64,000 bases of DNA from Bradyrhizobium sp. CCGUVB1N3 (lineage in GTDB: Bacteria > Pseudomonadota > Alphaproteobacteria > Rhizobiales > Xanthobacteraceae). The stretch spans positions 4,464,001 through 4,528,000 of the forward strand of contig NZ_JANADR010000001.1 in assembly GCF_024199925.1 (NCBI RefSeq), in the 5' to 3' direction. Shown piece by piece: positions 53,084 to 62,266 of this stretch. The position numbers were made by a program, and so were the translations under genes. The notes beneath the pieces are model-generated. The model saw only the letters and a program-made list of their open reading frames with translations. It ran no database searches and was not told the DNA's origin. Each line of letters begins with the position of its first letter. Within the stretch, counting starts at the first letter, position 1.

Positions 53084-54022
53084 ATGGCTAGCAAAGTATT
53101 GGGCCGCAAAGTCATCATCACCTGCGCCGTCACCGGCGCGATCCACACACCGTCGATGTCCCCTGCCCTGCCGGTGACGCCGCAGGAGATCGCGGACGCG
53201 GCGGTGGAAGCCGCCGAAGCGGGTGCGGCGATCGTGCATCTGCACGCGCGCAACCCCGAGACGGGCCAGCCGGACCAATCGCCGGAGGCCTTTGCGCCGT
53301 TCCTCAAGATCATCAAGCAGCGCTCCAACGCCGTGATCAACCTCACCACCGGCGGCTCGCCGACCATGACGGTGGACGAGCGCGTGCGGCCCGCCGCGGT
53401 CTACAAGCCGGAAGTGGCCTCGCTGAACATGGGCTCGATGAATTTCGGCTTCTTCGGCATGCTCAACCGCTTCAAGACCTTCAAGCATGAATGGGAACGC
53501 AAGCATGTCGAGAACAAGGACATCGTGTTCCGCAACACCTTCCAGGACATCGAGTTCGTGCTGAAGACGCTGTCGGAGACCGGAACCCGCTTCGAGTTCG
53601 AATGCTACGACACCGCGCACCTTTATAATCTCCAGTACTTCCTCGATCAGGGCCTGGTGAAGCCGCCGCTGTTCGTTCAGACCGTGTTCGGCCTGCAGGG
53701 CGGCATCGGCCCGCATCCCGAGGACGTGCTGCACATGAAGCGCACCGCGGAGCGGCTGTTCGGCGACAAGTTCATCTGGTCGGTGCTGGGCGCCGGACGG
53801 CATCAGCTTCCGATCGCGGCGATGGCCGCCGCCATGGGCGGCAACATCCGCGTCGGCCTCGAGGACTCGCTGTGGGCCGCGCCCGGCCGCATGGCCTCGT
53901 CGAATGCCGAGCAGGTCCGCCTCGCCCGCAAGATCATCGAGGGCCTCGGCCTCGAGGTCGCCAGCTCCGACGAGGCACGCGAGATGCTGCATCTGAAGGG
54001 CGGCGACACGCTGCAGGTGTGA
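53084..54022 (+). CDS. Beta-keto acid cleavage enzyme (BKACE, DUF849)
   Basis: 312 residues. Zinc-site residues in AIVHLHARNPETG, then LTTGGSPTMTV, NMGSMNFG and the C-terminal SVLGAGRHQLP and RVGLEDSLWAAPGR. BKACEs convert a beta-keto acid plus acetyl-CoA to acetoacetate plus an acyl-CoA; Kce in lysine fermentation is one. Its active-site substrate residues are not decodable by eye, so the substrate is open. Confidence 0.92.
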   Translation: MASKVLGRKVIITCAVTGAIHTPSMSPALPVTPQEIADAAVEAAEAGAAIVHLHARNPETGQPDQSPEAFAPFLKIIKQRSNAVINLTTGGSPTMTVDERVRPAAVYKPEVASLNMGSMNFGFFGMLNRFKTFKHEWERKHVENKDIVFRNTFQDIEFVLKTLSETGTRFEFECYDTAHLYNLQYFLDQGLVKPPLFVQTVFGLQGGIGPHPEDVLHMKRTAERLFGDKFIWSVLGAGRHQLPIAAMAAAMGGNIRVGLEDSLWAAPGRMASSNAEQVRLARKIIEGLGLEVASSDEAREMLHLKGGDTLQV

Positions 54023-54123
54023 TCCGCCGCTCTCCGAGTTTTGATTTCACCAGGATGTTGTCACCCGTCGTCCCCGCGACCGCGGTCCTGTATGCTCGGC
54101 ACAAGGCGTTGACAGGAGCCTCC

Positions 54124-54312
54124 ATGCTCGCCGCGTTTCTCTTCGTTGCCGGCCTTCTTGCCATCCTGGTCCTGTGCGGCCGCTGCACTGCGAAATTCGC
54201 GGCGGAGAAGGGACGTTCGTGGGGGGTCTGGTTCGTCCTTGGTGCGCTGTTCTTTCCGCTGCCCTCGATCGCCCTGGCGCTGCTGCCATCCCGCGCGCAG
54301 GCGCAGCCGTAG
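54124..54312 (+). CDS. Small hypothetical membrane protein
   Basis: 62 residues with two membrane helices (LAAFLFVAGLLAILVLCG; GVWFVLGALFFPLPSIALALL). ATG at 54124 preceded by GGAG. No family seen; found behind the BKACE gene, before the transporter. Likely real given the spaced ribosome site. Confidence 0.6.
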   Translation: MLAAFLFVAGLLAILVLCGRCTAKFAAEKGRSWGVWFVLGALFFPLPSIALALLPSRAQAQP

Positions 54313-54406
54313 CGCCAATCCGGTTCCGATCACCGAAAGGATGACATCGGCTCCTCTCACATCGTGGGAGAACGAGGCGACGTGCGGCTTTACGTCATCC
54401 GAATTG

Positions 54407-54428
54407 CCAAGGCCGCAACAGGCCTTGG
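54407..54428. promoter_or_regulatory. Palindrome CCAAGGCC-gcaaca-GGCCTTGG
   Basis: Perfect 8-bp arms, 81 bp before the ABC binding-protein start, in a 196-bp gap. Could be an operator, or a hairpin in the leader of the transporter mRNA. Confidence 0.45.
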
Positions 54429-54508
54429 CCGTTGCCTGCCCTCGCGTGCATGGCTATCGTCGCCATCAAACAGGCTGCTGAAGGCCTTGAGGCTCGAGGG
54501 AGAGAAGC

Positions 54509-56107
54509 ATGCGGAGCGTGATTGCGCTCGCCGCGATGGCGGCGCTATCTGTGCTGACGATCTCAACCACCACCTTTGCCGACGAGGGCAAGCAGGGCGG
54601 CATCCTGCGGATCTATCACCGCGACAGTCCCGCCAACGCCTCGATCCACGAAGGCGCGACCTATTCGGTCAACATTCCCTTCATGCCGGTCTTCAACAAT
54701 CTCGTCATCTACAAGCAGGACGTACCGCAGAACAGCATGGACGATATCGTCCCCGAGCTCGCCGAGAGCTGGGCCTGGGCGAGCGACAACAAGACGCTGA
54801 CCTTCAAGCTGCGCCAGGGCGTCAAATGGCACGACGGCAAGCCGTTCACCTCGGCCGACGTCAAATGCACCTTCGACATGCTGATGGGCAAGTCGCAGCA
54901 GAAGTTCCGACAAAATCCGCGCAAGGCCTGGTACAACGAGGTCAATGATGTCTCGACCAATGGCGATTTCGAGGTCTCGTTCAACCTGAAGCGGCCTCAG
55001 CCCTCGCTGCTGGCGCTGCTCGCCTCCGGCTATACGCCGGTCTATCCCTGCCACGTCTCGCCGGGTGACATGCGCACCCATCCGATCGGCACCGGGCCGT
55101 TCAAGTTCGTCGAGTTCAAGGCCAATGAATCGATCAAGCTGACCCGCAATCCCGACTATTGGAAGAAGGGCCGGCCCTATCTCGACGGCATCGAGTTCAC
55201 CATCATCCCGAACCGCTCGACCGCGATCCTCGCTTTCGTCGCCGGCAAGTTCGACATGACCTTCCCGACGCACGTCTCGATCCCGCTGGTGAAGGACGTC
55301 AAGTCGCAGGCGCCGAATGCAGTCTGCGAGGTCGCGTCGACCAACGTCTCGACCAACATTATCGTCAATTCGACGGCGCCGCCGTTCGACAACATCGACA
55401 TCCGCCGTGCCATGGCGCTTGCGCTGGATCGCAAGGCCTTCATCTCCATCATGTTCGAGGGACAGGGCGACATCGGCGGCACCATGCTGCCTCCGCCGGC
55501 AGGCGTCTGGGGCATGCCCAAGGAGATGCTCGAGACCATTCCCGGCTACGGCCCCGACGTGAACGCCAATCGCGAGGAAGCGAAGAAGCTGATGCAGAAG
55601 GCGGGCTATGGTCCGGACAAGCACCTCCCGGTCAAGGTCTCGACCCGCAACATCAATGACTATCGTGACCCTGCCGTTATCCTCATCGATCAGCTCAAGA
55701 GCATCTACATCGACGGCGAACTCGATGTGGTGGAGACCGCCAACTGGTTTCCGAAGGTCGCGCGCAAGGACTACATGCTCGGACTCAATCTCACCGGCAA
55801 TGCCGTCGACGACCCCGACCAGGCCTTCTACGAAAACTATTCCTGCGGGTCGGAGCGCAACTACACCAACTACTGCAACAAGGAGATCGAAAAGCTGTTC
55901 GACGAGCAGTCGGTGGAGACCGACCTGAACAAGCGCAAGAAGCTGGTCTGGAACATCGACAAGAAGCTGCAGGAGGACGTCGCCCGGCCCATCATCTACC
56001 ACAGCCGCTTGGGCACCTGCTGGCAGCCTTACGTCAAGGGCGTTACCATCATGGTGAATAGCTCCTATAATGGCTATCGCTACGAAGACGTATGGCTGGA
56101 CAAATAG
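54509..56107 (+). CDS. ABC transporter substrate-binding protein, family 5 (peptide/opine/nickel type)
   Basis: 532 residues with signal peptide (SVIALAAMAALSVLTISTTTFA). Family 5 features: PELAESWAWASDNKTLTFKL, GVKWHDGKPFTSADVKCTFD, and the RNPDYWKKGRPYLDGI region. It captures a solute in the periplasm for the permeases that follow. Ligand may be a peptide or another small acid; this family is broad. Confidence 0.92.
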   Translation: MRSVIALAAMAALSVLTISTTTFADEGKQGGILRIYHRDSPANASIHEGATYSVNIPFMPVFNNLVIYKQDVPQNSMDDIVPELAESWAWASDNKTLTFKLRQGVKWHDGKPFTSADVKCTFDMLMGKSQQKFRQNPRKAWYNEVNDVSTNGDFEVSFNLKRPQPSLLALLASGYTPVYPCHVSPGDMRTHPIGTGPFKFVEFKANESIKLTRNPDYWKKGRPYLDGIEFTIIPNRSTAILAFVAGKFDMTFPTHVSIPLVKDVKSQAPNAVCEVASTNVSTNIIVNSTAPPFDNIDIRRAMALALDRKAFISIMFEGQGDIGGTMLPPPAGVWGMPKEMLETIPGYGPDVNANREEAKKLMQKAGYGPDKHLPVKVSTRNINDYRDPAVILIDQLKSIYIDGELDVVETANWFPKVARKDYMLGLNLTGNAVDDPDQAFYENYSCGSERNYTNYCNKEIEKLFDEQSVETDLNKRKKLVWNIDKKLQEDVARPIIYHSRLGTCWQPYVKGVTIMVNSSYNGYRYEDVWLDK

Positions 56108-56140
56108 CGCGACAGGAGACGGCTCGGCGGGAGGGCGAAG

Positions 56141-57088
56141 ATGTTTGCCTATCTGGTGCAGCGCCTGTTCCTGATGCTCGTGACCCTGTTCGGGATCTCG
56201 GTCGTCATCTTCTTCCTGCTGCGCATCGTGCCCGGCAACATCGTCGACATCCTCTTTGCCGCAGCCGGTTACGTCGATCCCGCCGACAAGGCCAATCTGG
56301 AAAAGGAGCTCGGCATCGACCAGCCGCTGGTCGTGCAGTATCTGCACTGGATCGGCGGCCTTCTGCGCGGCGATTTTGGTTACTCCTATGTCTCGGAGAA
56401 GCCGGCGCTTCAGGAGATCCTGCCGCGCATTCCGATCACGGCGCGGCTTGCCGGACTTGCACTATTGTTCTCTGCCTCGATCGGCATTCCCTTGGGCGTG
56501 ATCAGCGCGGTGAAGCAGGGAACGAAGCTCGACTACGCGTTGCGTGTCGTCAGCCTCAGCGGACTGTCGCTGCCCTCGTTCTGGCTCGGGCTTTTGATCC
56601 TGACCGCATCGGTCGCGATGTTCGGCCAGATGCCGATCTTCAATCCCAATCCGCAGACCTATTTGGAAGCGTTTGCGACCTATGCGGTGCCGGCTGCCGC
56701 GGTCGGCTTCCGCAGCGCCGCGCTCACCATGCGCATCACGCGCTCCTCGATGCTGGAGGTGCTGCGGCAGGACTACATCCGCACCGCGCGCGCCAAGGGC
56801 GCCTCCGACGCCGCCGTGAACTATCAGCACGCGCTGAAGAACGCGATCTTGCCCGTGATTACCGTGATCGGCATCGAGGCCGCGTTCCTGATCGGCGGCC
56901 TCATCGTCACCGAGACCGTGTTCAACATCCCCGGCGTCGCGCGCTTCCTGGTCGAGGCGATCCGCTGGCGGGATTATCCGATCGTGCAGAACCTCGTGAT
57001 GTTCATCGCGGTCGTGGTGGTGTTCGCGAACTTCACCGTCGACATGCTCTACGCCGTGTTCGACCCCCGCATCCGGTTTACAGATTGA
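56141..57088 (+). CDS. ABC transporter permease, DppB-like
   Basis: 315 residues, six helices. N-terminal YLVQRLFLMLVTLFGISVVIF and ATPase-contact EAA loop DYIRTARAKGASD. Inner-membrane subunit of the family-5 importer. 33 bp after the binding protein. Confidence 0.93.
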   Translation: MFAYLVQRLFLMLVTLFGISVVIFFLLRIVPGNIVDILFAAAGYVDPADKANLEKELGIDQPLVVQYLHWIGGLLRGDFGYSYVSEKPALQEILPRIPITARLAGLALLFSASIGIPLGVISAVKQGTKLDYALRVVSLSGLSLPSFWLGLLILTASVAMFGQMPIFNPNPQTYLEAFATYAVPAAAVGFRSAALTMRITRSSMLEVLRQDYIRTARAKGASDAAVNYQHALKNAILPVITVIGIEAAFLIGGLIVTETVFNIPGVARFLVEAIRWRDYPIVQNLVMFIAVVVVFANFTVDMLYAVFDPRIRFTD

Positions 57089-57128
57089 CGGCATGAACTC
57101 AACATCGCTCCAGCGCGTTCCTCTTCAC

Positions 57129-57272
57129 CTCGCCCCGCTTGCGGGGAGAGGTCGAAATTCGCGCGAAGCGGGAATTTCGGGTGAGGGGGACTCTCCGCGG
57201 ACTCCTCTCTCACCGTCCTCGCTGAAACAGCCCCTCACCCCGCCCCTCTCCCCGCGAAGAGCGGGGAGAGGG
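57129..57272. repeat. Palindromic element splitting the transporter operon
   Basis: Three hairpins: CCCCGC-tt-GCGGGG (57133), CGAAATTC-gcgcgaagcgg-GAATTTCG (57153-57179) and CCCTCTCCCCGC-gaaga-GCGGGGAGAGGG (57244-57272). This family resembles the inner unit at 42997-43175. It fills the 202-bp gap between two permease genes; the other junctions are 33 bp or overlap, so the element was probably inserted there. Confidence 0.85.
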
Positions 57273-57290
57273 AGAAGATAGGAGATCTGC

Positions 57291-58184
57291 TTGGCCGCGA
57301 TCGACTATGACCTCGAACTGAAGCGTGCCGGCGCCGGCGCGACGGGGGGCTGGCGGCATGTGCTGTTCCTGGCGCAGCGGCATGTGCTGGGCGCGGCCGG
57401 GCTGATCATCATGACCCTGTTCGTGTTCACCGCGATCTTCGCCAACGTCCTCGCCCGCTTCGACCCCCTCACCGTCGATGCCGCACATGCGCTCGCGCGC
57501 CCGAGCGCGCTGCACTTGATGGGCACGGATTCGTTCGGCCGCGACGTCTTCAGCCGCATCATCCACGGCGCGCGGATTTCGCTTGCGGTCGGGCTCGGCT
57601 CGACCGCGCTTGGCGCGTCGATCGGCGTCATCGTCGGCCTCACCTCGGGTTATCTCTCCGGCTGGGTCGATCTCGTGTTTCAGCGCGTCTCCGACATCCT
57701 CCAGGCGTTGCCGCTTCTGGTGCTGGCACTGGTCATGACGGCCGCGCTCGGGCCGTCGCTGCCGAACGTCATCATCGCGATCGCCATTCCGCTGATCCCG
57801 ACGGTGGCGCGCGTCATCCGCGCCAACACGCTGGCGCTGCGCGAGCAGCCGTTCGTCGAAGCCGCCAAGTCGATCGGCATGAGCGAGGTGCGGATCGCGC
57901 TCCGCCACGTGCTGCCGAACACGCTGGCGCCGCTGATCGTGCTCGCCACCGCACAGCTCGGCTCGACCATTTTGACCGAAGCCTCGCTCTCCTTCCTCGG
58001 CCTCGGCATTCCCGAGCCCTACCCGTCCTGGGGACGCATGCTGTCAGAATCCGCGGCCGAATATGTCCGCACCGCGCCGTGGCTGGTCATCTTCCCGGGC
58101 ATTGCCATCAGCCTCGCCGTGTTCGGCACCAATCTGTTCGGCGACGCGCTGCGCGACATCCTCGATCCGAGGCAGCGCGGCTGA
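57291..58184 (+). CDS. ABC transporter permease, DppC-like
   Basis: 297 residues from a TTG at 57291, chosen because AGGAG lies 6 bp before it. Features: HLMGTDSFGRDVFSRIIHGAR, the EAA loop EQPFVEAAKSIGMS and ILTEASLSFLGLGIPEP. Second inner-membrane subunit. Its stop TGA shares an A with the next gene's ATG. Confidence 0.92.
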   Translation: MAAIDYDLELKRAGAGATGGWRHVLFLAQRHVLGAAGLIIMTLFVFTAIFANVLARFDPLTVDAAHALARPSALHLMGTDSFGRDVFSRIIHGARISLAVGLGSTALGASIGVIVGLTSGYLSGWVDLVFQRVSDILQALPLLVLALVMTAALGPSLPNVIIAIAIPLIPTVARVIRANTLALREQPFVEAAKSIGMSEVRIALRHVLPNTLAPLIVLATAQLGSTILTEASLSFLGLGIPEPYPSWGRMLSESAAEYVRTAPWLVIFPGIAISLAVFGTNLFGDALRDILDPRQRG

Positions 58185-59194
58185 TGAGCGATGCTCCCGA
58201 TCTCGTGCTCGATGTCAAAAACCTGAAAACGGTATTCTTCACCAATTCAGGGCTCTTCAAGGCGGTCGACGACGTCTCATTCCATGTGCGGCGCGGCGAG
58301 ACACTGGCGATCGTCGGCGAATCCGGCTGCGGCAAGAGCGTGACCGCGCTCTCCCTGATGCGGCTTGTACCCGATCCTCCCGGCCGCATCGTCGGCGGCG
58401 CCGTCATGCTCGAAGGCACCGATTTGCTCGCGCTGGATGATGCAAAGATGCGCGCGATCCGCGGCAACCGCATCTCCATGATTTTCCAGGAGCCGATGAC
58501 CTCGCTCAATCCCGTGATGCGGATCGGCGACCAGATCACGGAGGCGGTGCGGCTGCACAGGAGGATCTCCACCAGGGAGGCCCACGACATCGCGGTCGAG
58601 ATGCTGCGGCTGGTACGTATTCCGGAACCGGCGCGGCGAGCAAAAGAATATCCGCATCAGCTCTCCGGCGGCATGCGACAGCGCGCGATGATCGCGATGG
58701 CGCTGGCGTGCCGGCCGGCGCTGCTGATCGCGGACGAGCCAACCACCGCCCTCGACGTCACCATCCAGGCGCAGATCCTGGCGCTGATCCTCGACCTTCA
58801 GAAGGAGCTCGGCACCGGCCTCGTGCTGATCACGCATGATCTCGGCGTCGTCGCGCAGACCGCGCAGCGCGTCATCGTGATGTATGCGGGCAAGAAGGTC
58901 GAGGAAGCCAGTGTCGAGGCGTTGTTCGCAGCGCCAAAGCATCCCTATACGCGCGGGTTGATGGCTTCGATCCCGGCCGTGCCGGCGCCCGGTGTCGCGG
59001 CGCAGGCGCGACTGAACGAAATTCCCGGCACCGTGCCGTCGCTGGTGCGGCTGCCGAAAGGTTGCGCTTTCGCACCGCGCTGCAAGCTCGCGGTCAAGCG
59101 CTGCGAGGCAGAATATCCGCCGCTTCAGGATTGGGGCGGCGGCCATCTCGCGGCGTGCTGGCGCGCGGCCGAAGTCGCGGAGGAGGTGGCATGA
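58184..59194 (+). CDS. ABC transporter ATP-binding protein, DppD-like
   Basis: 336 residues. Walker [14 protein letters not shown], signature [13 protein letters not shown], Walker [13 protein letters not shown], and the C-terminal oligopeptide extension with Cys motif [15 protein letters not shown] that binds an iron-sulfur cluster in this family. Overlaps the next gene by ATGA. Confidence 0.95.
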   Translation: MSDAPDLVLDVKNLKTVFFTNSGLFKAVDDVSFHVRRGETLAIVGESGCGKSVTALSLMRLVPDPPGRIVGGAVMLEGTDLLALDDAKMRAIRGNRISMIFQEPMTSLNPVMRIGDQITEAVRLHRRISTREAHDIAVEMLRLVRIPEPARRAKEYPHQLSGGMRQRAMIAMALACRPALLIADEPTTALDVTIQAQILALILDLQKELGTGLVLITHDLGVVAQTAQRVIVMYAGKKVEEASVEALFAAPKHPYTRGLMASIPAVPAPGVAAQARLNEIPGTVPSLVRLPKGCAFAPRCKLAVKRCEAEYPPLQDWGGGHLAACWRAAEVAEEVA

Positions 59195-60177
59195 GCGAGG
59201 CGCTGCTCGAGGTCACCGAGCTGACCAAGCACTATCCGGTGCGGGCCGGCGTGCTGCGGCGGCAGGTCGGCACCGTGCATGCGGTCGATGGCGTCAGCTT
59301 CTCGCTCGGCACGGGCGAGACGCTGGGCCTCGTTGGCGAATCCGGCTGTGGCAAGTCGACGGTGGCGCGCAGCGTGCTGCGGCTGGTCGAGCCGACCTCG
59401 GGCCAGATTCGCCTTGACGGCGAGGACATCACGCATCTCTCCAAGTCCGAGCTGCGGCCGCATCGCCGTTCGATGCAGATCGTGTTCCAGGACCCGTTTG
59501 CATCGCTCAATCCGCGCATGACCGCGGGCGACATCGTCGGCGAGCCGCTCGCGGTGCATGGCCTCGCCAGAGGCAAAGCGCTGGAGGCGCGCGTCGCAAG
59601 ACTGTTCGAGCAGGTTGGCCTGCGGCCCGACCAGATGCGCAATTTCCCGCACCAGTTCTCCGGCGGCCAGCGCCAGCGCATCTGCATCGCGCGGGCGCTG
59701 GCGCTTGAGCCGCGGCTGATCGTCTGCGACGAGCCGGTCTCGGCGCTCGACGTCTCGATCCAGGCGCAGGTGATCAACCTTTTGATCGACCTGCAACGCC
59801 AGCACGGCTTCTCCTATCTCTTCATCGCGCATGATCTGGCCGTGGTCGCCCATATCAGCCACCGCGTTGCGGTGATGTATCTCGGCCGCATCGTCGAGAT
59901 CGCCGACAAGGACGAGCTGTTCAGGAATCCGCGCCATCCCTACACGCAAGCCCTGCTCGCCTCGGTCCCGATCGCCAACCCGCATGCGAAGCGGCTCGCG
60001 CCGCTGGTCGACGGCGACGTGCCAAGCCCCGTCAATCCGCCGTCGGGATGCGCCTTCCACACCCGCTGCCGCTTTGCGATGGAGCGGTGCAAGGCGGAGC
60101 GGCCGGCGCTGGTGGACGCCGGCGACGGACATCAGGTGGCGTGTTTGCTCAATGAGGGGACGGGGCGAGCCCAGTAG
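59191..60177 (+). CDS. ABC transporter ATP-binding protein, DppF-like
   Basis: 328 residues. Walker [14 protein letters not shown], signature [15 protein letters not shown], Walker [12 protein letters not shown], and C-terminal Cys extension [15 protein letters not shown]. Second ATPase; completes a full importer. AGGAGG precedes its ATG. Confidence 0.95.
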   Translation: MSEALLEVTELTKHYPVRAGVLRRQVGTVHAVDGVSFSLGTGETLGLVGESGCGKSTVARSVLRLVEPTSGQIRLDGEDITHLSKSELRPHRRSMQIVFQDPFASLNPRMTAGDIVGEPLAVHGLARGKALEARVARLFEQVGLRPDQMRNFPHQFSGGQRQRICIARALALEPRLIVCDEPVSALDVSIQAQVINLLIDLQRQHGFSYLFIAHDLAVVAHISHRVAVMYLGRIVEIADKDELFRNPRHPYTQALLASVPIANPHAKRLAPLVDGDVPSPVNPPSGCAFHTRCRFAMERCKAERPALVDAGDGHQVACLLNEGTGRAQ

Positions 60178-60181
60178 GATC

Positions 60182-60270
60182 GTAGGGTGGGTTAGCGAAG
60201 CGTAACCCACCTCTTTTTGTTTCCACGTCGGGAGAAGTGGTGGGTTACGCCTTCGGCTAACCCACCCTAC
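60182..60270. repeat. REPIN-like paired inverted repeat (GTAGGGTGGG family), variant copy 4
   Basis: Outer arms GTAGGGTGGGTTAGC and GCTAACCCACCCTAC, inner GTAACCCACC / GGTGGGTTAC; centre TTTTTGTTTCCACG...GAAGT. Shares the outer seven bases and layout with copies 1-3 but has TTAGCGAAGC in place of CAAAGGCGC. Located in the convergent gap ABC ATPase-carboxylase. Confidence 0.9.
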
Positions 60271-60289
60271 GATTGCGGCGTTTGCCGCG

Positions 60290-62266
60290 CTAATCCGCCC
60301 CAATCTCCACCACGATCTTCCCCGTCGTCACCTGCTCACCCTCGGCGACGTCGATCGCCGCGACCACGCCGTCGATGCCGGCCTTGTGGACGTGCTCCAT
60401 CTTCATCGCTTCCAGCGTCATCACCGGCTGGCCGGCGGTGACGCGGTCGCCCGGCTTGACCAGAACGGCGACGACGCGGCCGTTCATGGCGGCACGCACC
60501 TTGCCGTCGCCGCCATTGCTTGCGGCGGCCTTCGGCGCGGCGTGGGTGAGATCGGTCGCCGCGAGCGGGATACCGCGGTGCTGGAGGTAGAGTCGATCGC
60601 CATCACGCAGGAATTTTGTAGTGTCCATGAGGCTGTTGTGGCGGAAGCGAATGGCGTCGGGATCGAGTTGATCGATCTCGAACTTGTGGCTTTGGCTATC
60701 GAGCACGACCATGTACCCGCCACCGCGTTCGCGCGTGACCTCGAGCTCGTGCGTGTGACCGTCCACCTCGATCTTCGCAGGGAGCGGAAACGTTGCCGCC
60801 AGACTCCGTCCGGCCCGCCATGGTGGGGCATGCGGGTTGGTGACGTAGAGCAACAGGCCCGCCAGCGCCGTCTCGAACGCACCGTCCTTGCGCGGCGCCA
60901 GCAATTCGTCGTGATGCGCGCCGATGAAGGCCGTCGTCGCCTCGCCTCTGGCGAAGCCGGGATGACGCAGGCACGACATCAGGAACGCCTGGTTGGTAAT
61001 GACGCCGAAAGCGGTGAGCTGCTCCAGGCCGCAGATCAGGCGACCGCGCGCTTCCTCGCGGCTCGCGCCGCGGCTGATGACCTTGGCGATCATGGAATCG
61101 TAGAATGGCGGGATTTCCGTGCCCGATTGCAGCGCGTGCTCGACACGCAAGCCGTCCGGCACCTGCCAGCACGCCATGCGGCCGGACTGCGGCATGAAGT
61201 CGTGCGCGGCATCCTCCGAGCACAGCCGAACCTCAATGGCGTGGCCCGAAAACCTGATGTCCTGCTGCTTCACCGGCAGCGGCTCGCCGCGGGCGACGCG
61301 CAGTTGCAGCTCGACGAGGTCGAGCCCGGTGATCGCCTCGGTGACGGGATGCTCGACCTGAAGACGGGTGTTCATCTCCATGAAGTAGAAGGCGCCGCTT
61401 GCGTCGAGCAAAAACTCCAGCGTGCCGGCGCCCTCGTAGCGCAGCGCCCTCACTGCGGCGACCGCGACCTCGCCCATTTTCGCACGCAGCTCCGGCGTCA
61501 CCGCCGGCGAGGGCGCCTCCTCGATCAGCTTCTGGTGTCGGCGCTGCACCGAGCAGTCGCGCTCGCCGAGATGGATGGCATTTCCGTAGGAGTCGCCGAA
61601 TACCTGAATCTCGATATGCCGTGGATTCTGGATCGCGCGCTCGAGGATGACTGTGGGATCGCCGAAGGCGGCCTTGGCCTCGGAGCGCGCGCTGCGCAGC
61701 GCATCGGGAAAGGATGCGGCCTCGGTCACGAGCCGCATACCGCGGCCGCCGCCGCCGGCGACCGCCTTGATCATCACGGGGAAGCCGATGTTGTTGGCCT
61801 CCGCGAGCATGGCCTCGTCACTCTGATCGGCACCCTGATAGCCCGGCACGATAGGCACGCCGGCCTTCTTCATGATCTCCTTGGCGCCAGCCTTGTTGCC
61901 CATCGCCTCGATCGCCTGCGGCGACGGGCCGATGAAGACGAGGCCGGCATCCTTGCAGGCTTGCGCAAACGCCTCGTTCTCGGCGAGGAAGCCGTAGCCG
62001 GGATGCACGGCGTCCGCGCCGCTCGCTTTCGCAGCGGCGATGATGGCGGGGATGTTGAGATAGGATTGCGCGGGCAAGGCTTCGCCGATCCGCACTGCCT
62101 GGTCGGCCTGCCGCACGTGCAACGCGTCTCGATCCGCATCCGAATAGACCGCGACGACGCCCAAACCCAGCCGCCGCGCGCTGCGCATCACCCGCAGCGC
62201 GATCTCGCCGCGGTTGGCGACCAGGACCTTGAAGAACGTCTGGTGCGGCACTGATCCGTTCCTCAT
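60290..62266 (-). CDS. Acyl-CoA carboxylase biotin-containing subunit
   Basis: 658 residues: biotin carboxylase (KVLVANRGEIALRVMRSARR, ATP-grasp GGGGRGMRLV, EMNTRLQVEHPVTEAITG), a middle linker domain, and a C-terminal biotinyl domain with the attachment Lys in EAMKMEH. Paired with the carboxyltransferase (overlap ATGA). Likely methylcrotonyl- or geranyl-CoA carboxylase type. Confidence 0.93.
   Translation of the reverse strand: MRNGSVPHQTFFKVLVANRGEIALRVMRSARRLGLGVVAVYSDADRDALHVRQADQAVRIGEALPAQSYLNIPAIIAAAKASGADAVHPGYGFLAENEAFAQACKDAGLVFIGPSPQAIEAMGNKAGAKEIMKKAGVPIVPGYQGADQSDEAMLAEANNIGFPVMIKAVAGGGGRGMRLVTEAASFPDALRSARSEAKAAFGDPTVILERAIQNPRHIEIQVFGDSYGNAIHLGERDCSVQRRHQKLIEEAPSPAVTPELRAKMGEVAVAAVRALRYEGAGTLEFLLDASGAFYFMEMNTRLQVEHPVTEAITGLDLVELQLRVARGEPLPVKQQDIRFSGHAIEVRLCSEDAAHDFMPQSGRMACWQVPDGLRVEHALQSGTEIPPFYDSMIAKVISRGASREEARGRLICGLEQLTAFGVITNQAFLMSCLRHPGFARGEATTAFIGAHHDELLAPRKDGAFETALAGLLLYVTNPHAPPWRAGRSLAATFPLPAKIEVDGHTHELEVTRERGGGYMVVLDSQSHKFEIDQLDPDAIRFRHNSLMDTTKFLRDGDRLYLQHRGIPLAATDLTHAAPKAAASNGGDGKVRAAMNGRVVAVLVKPGDRVTAGQPVMTLEAMKMEHVHKAGIDGVVAAIDVAEGEQVTTGKIVVEIGAD

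Noticed and set aside
60386..62254. A 622-codon plus-strand frame opposite the biotin carboxylase
   Set aside because: Antisense shadow of a clear gene.
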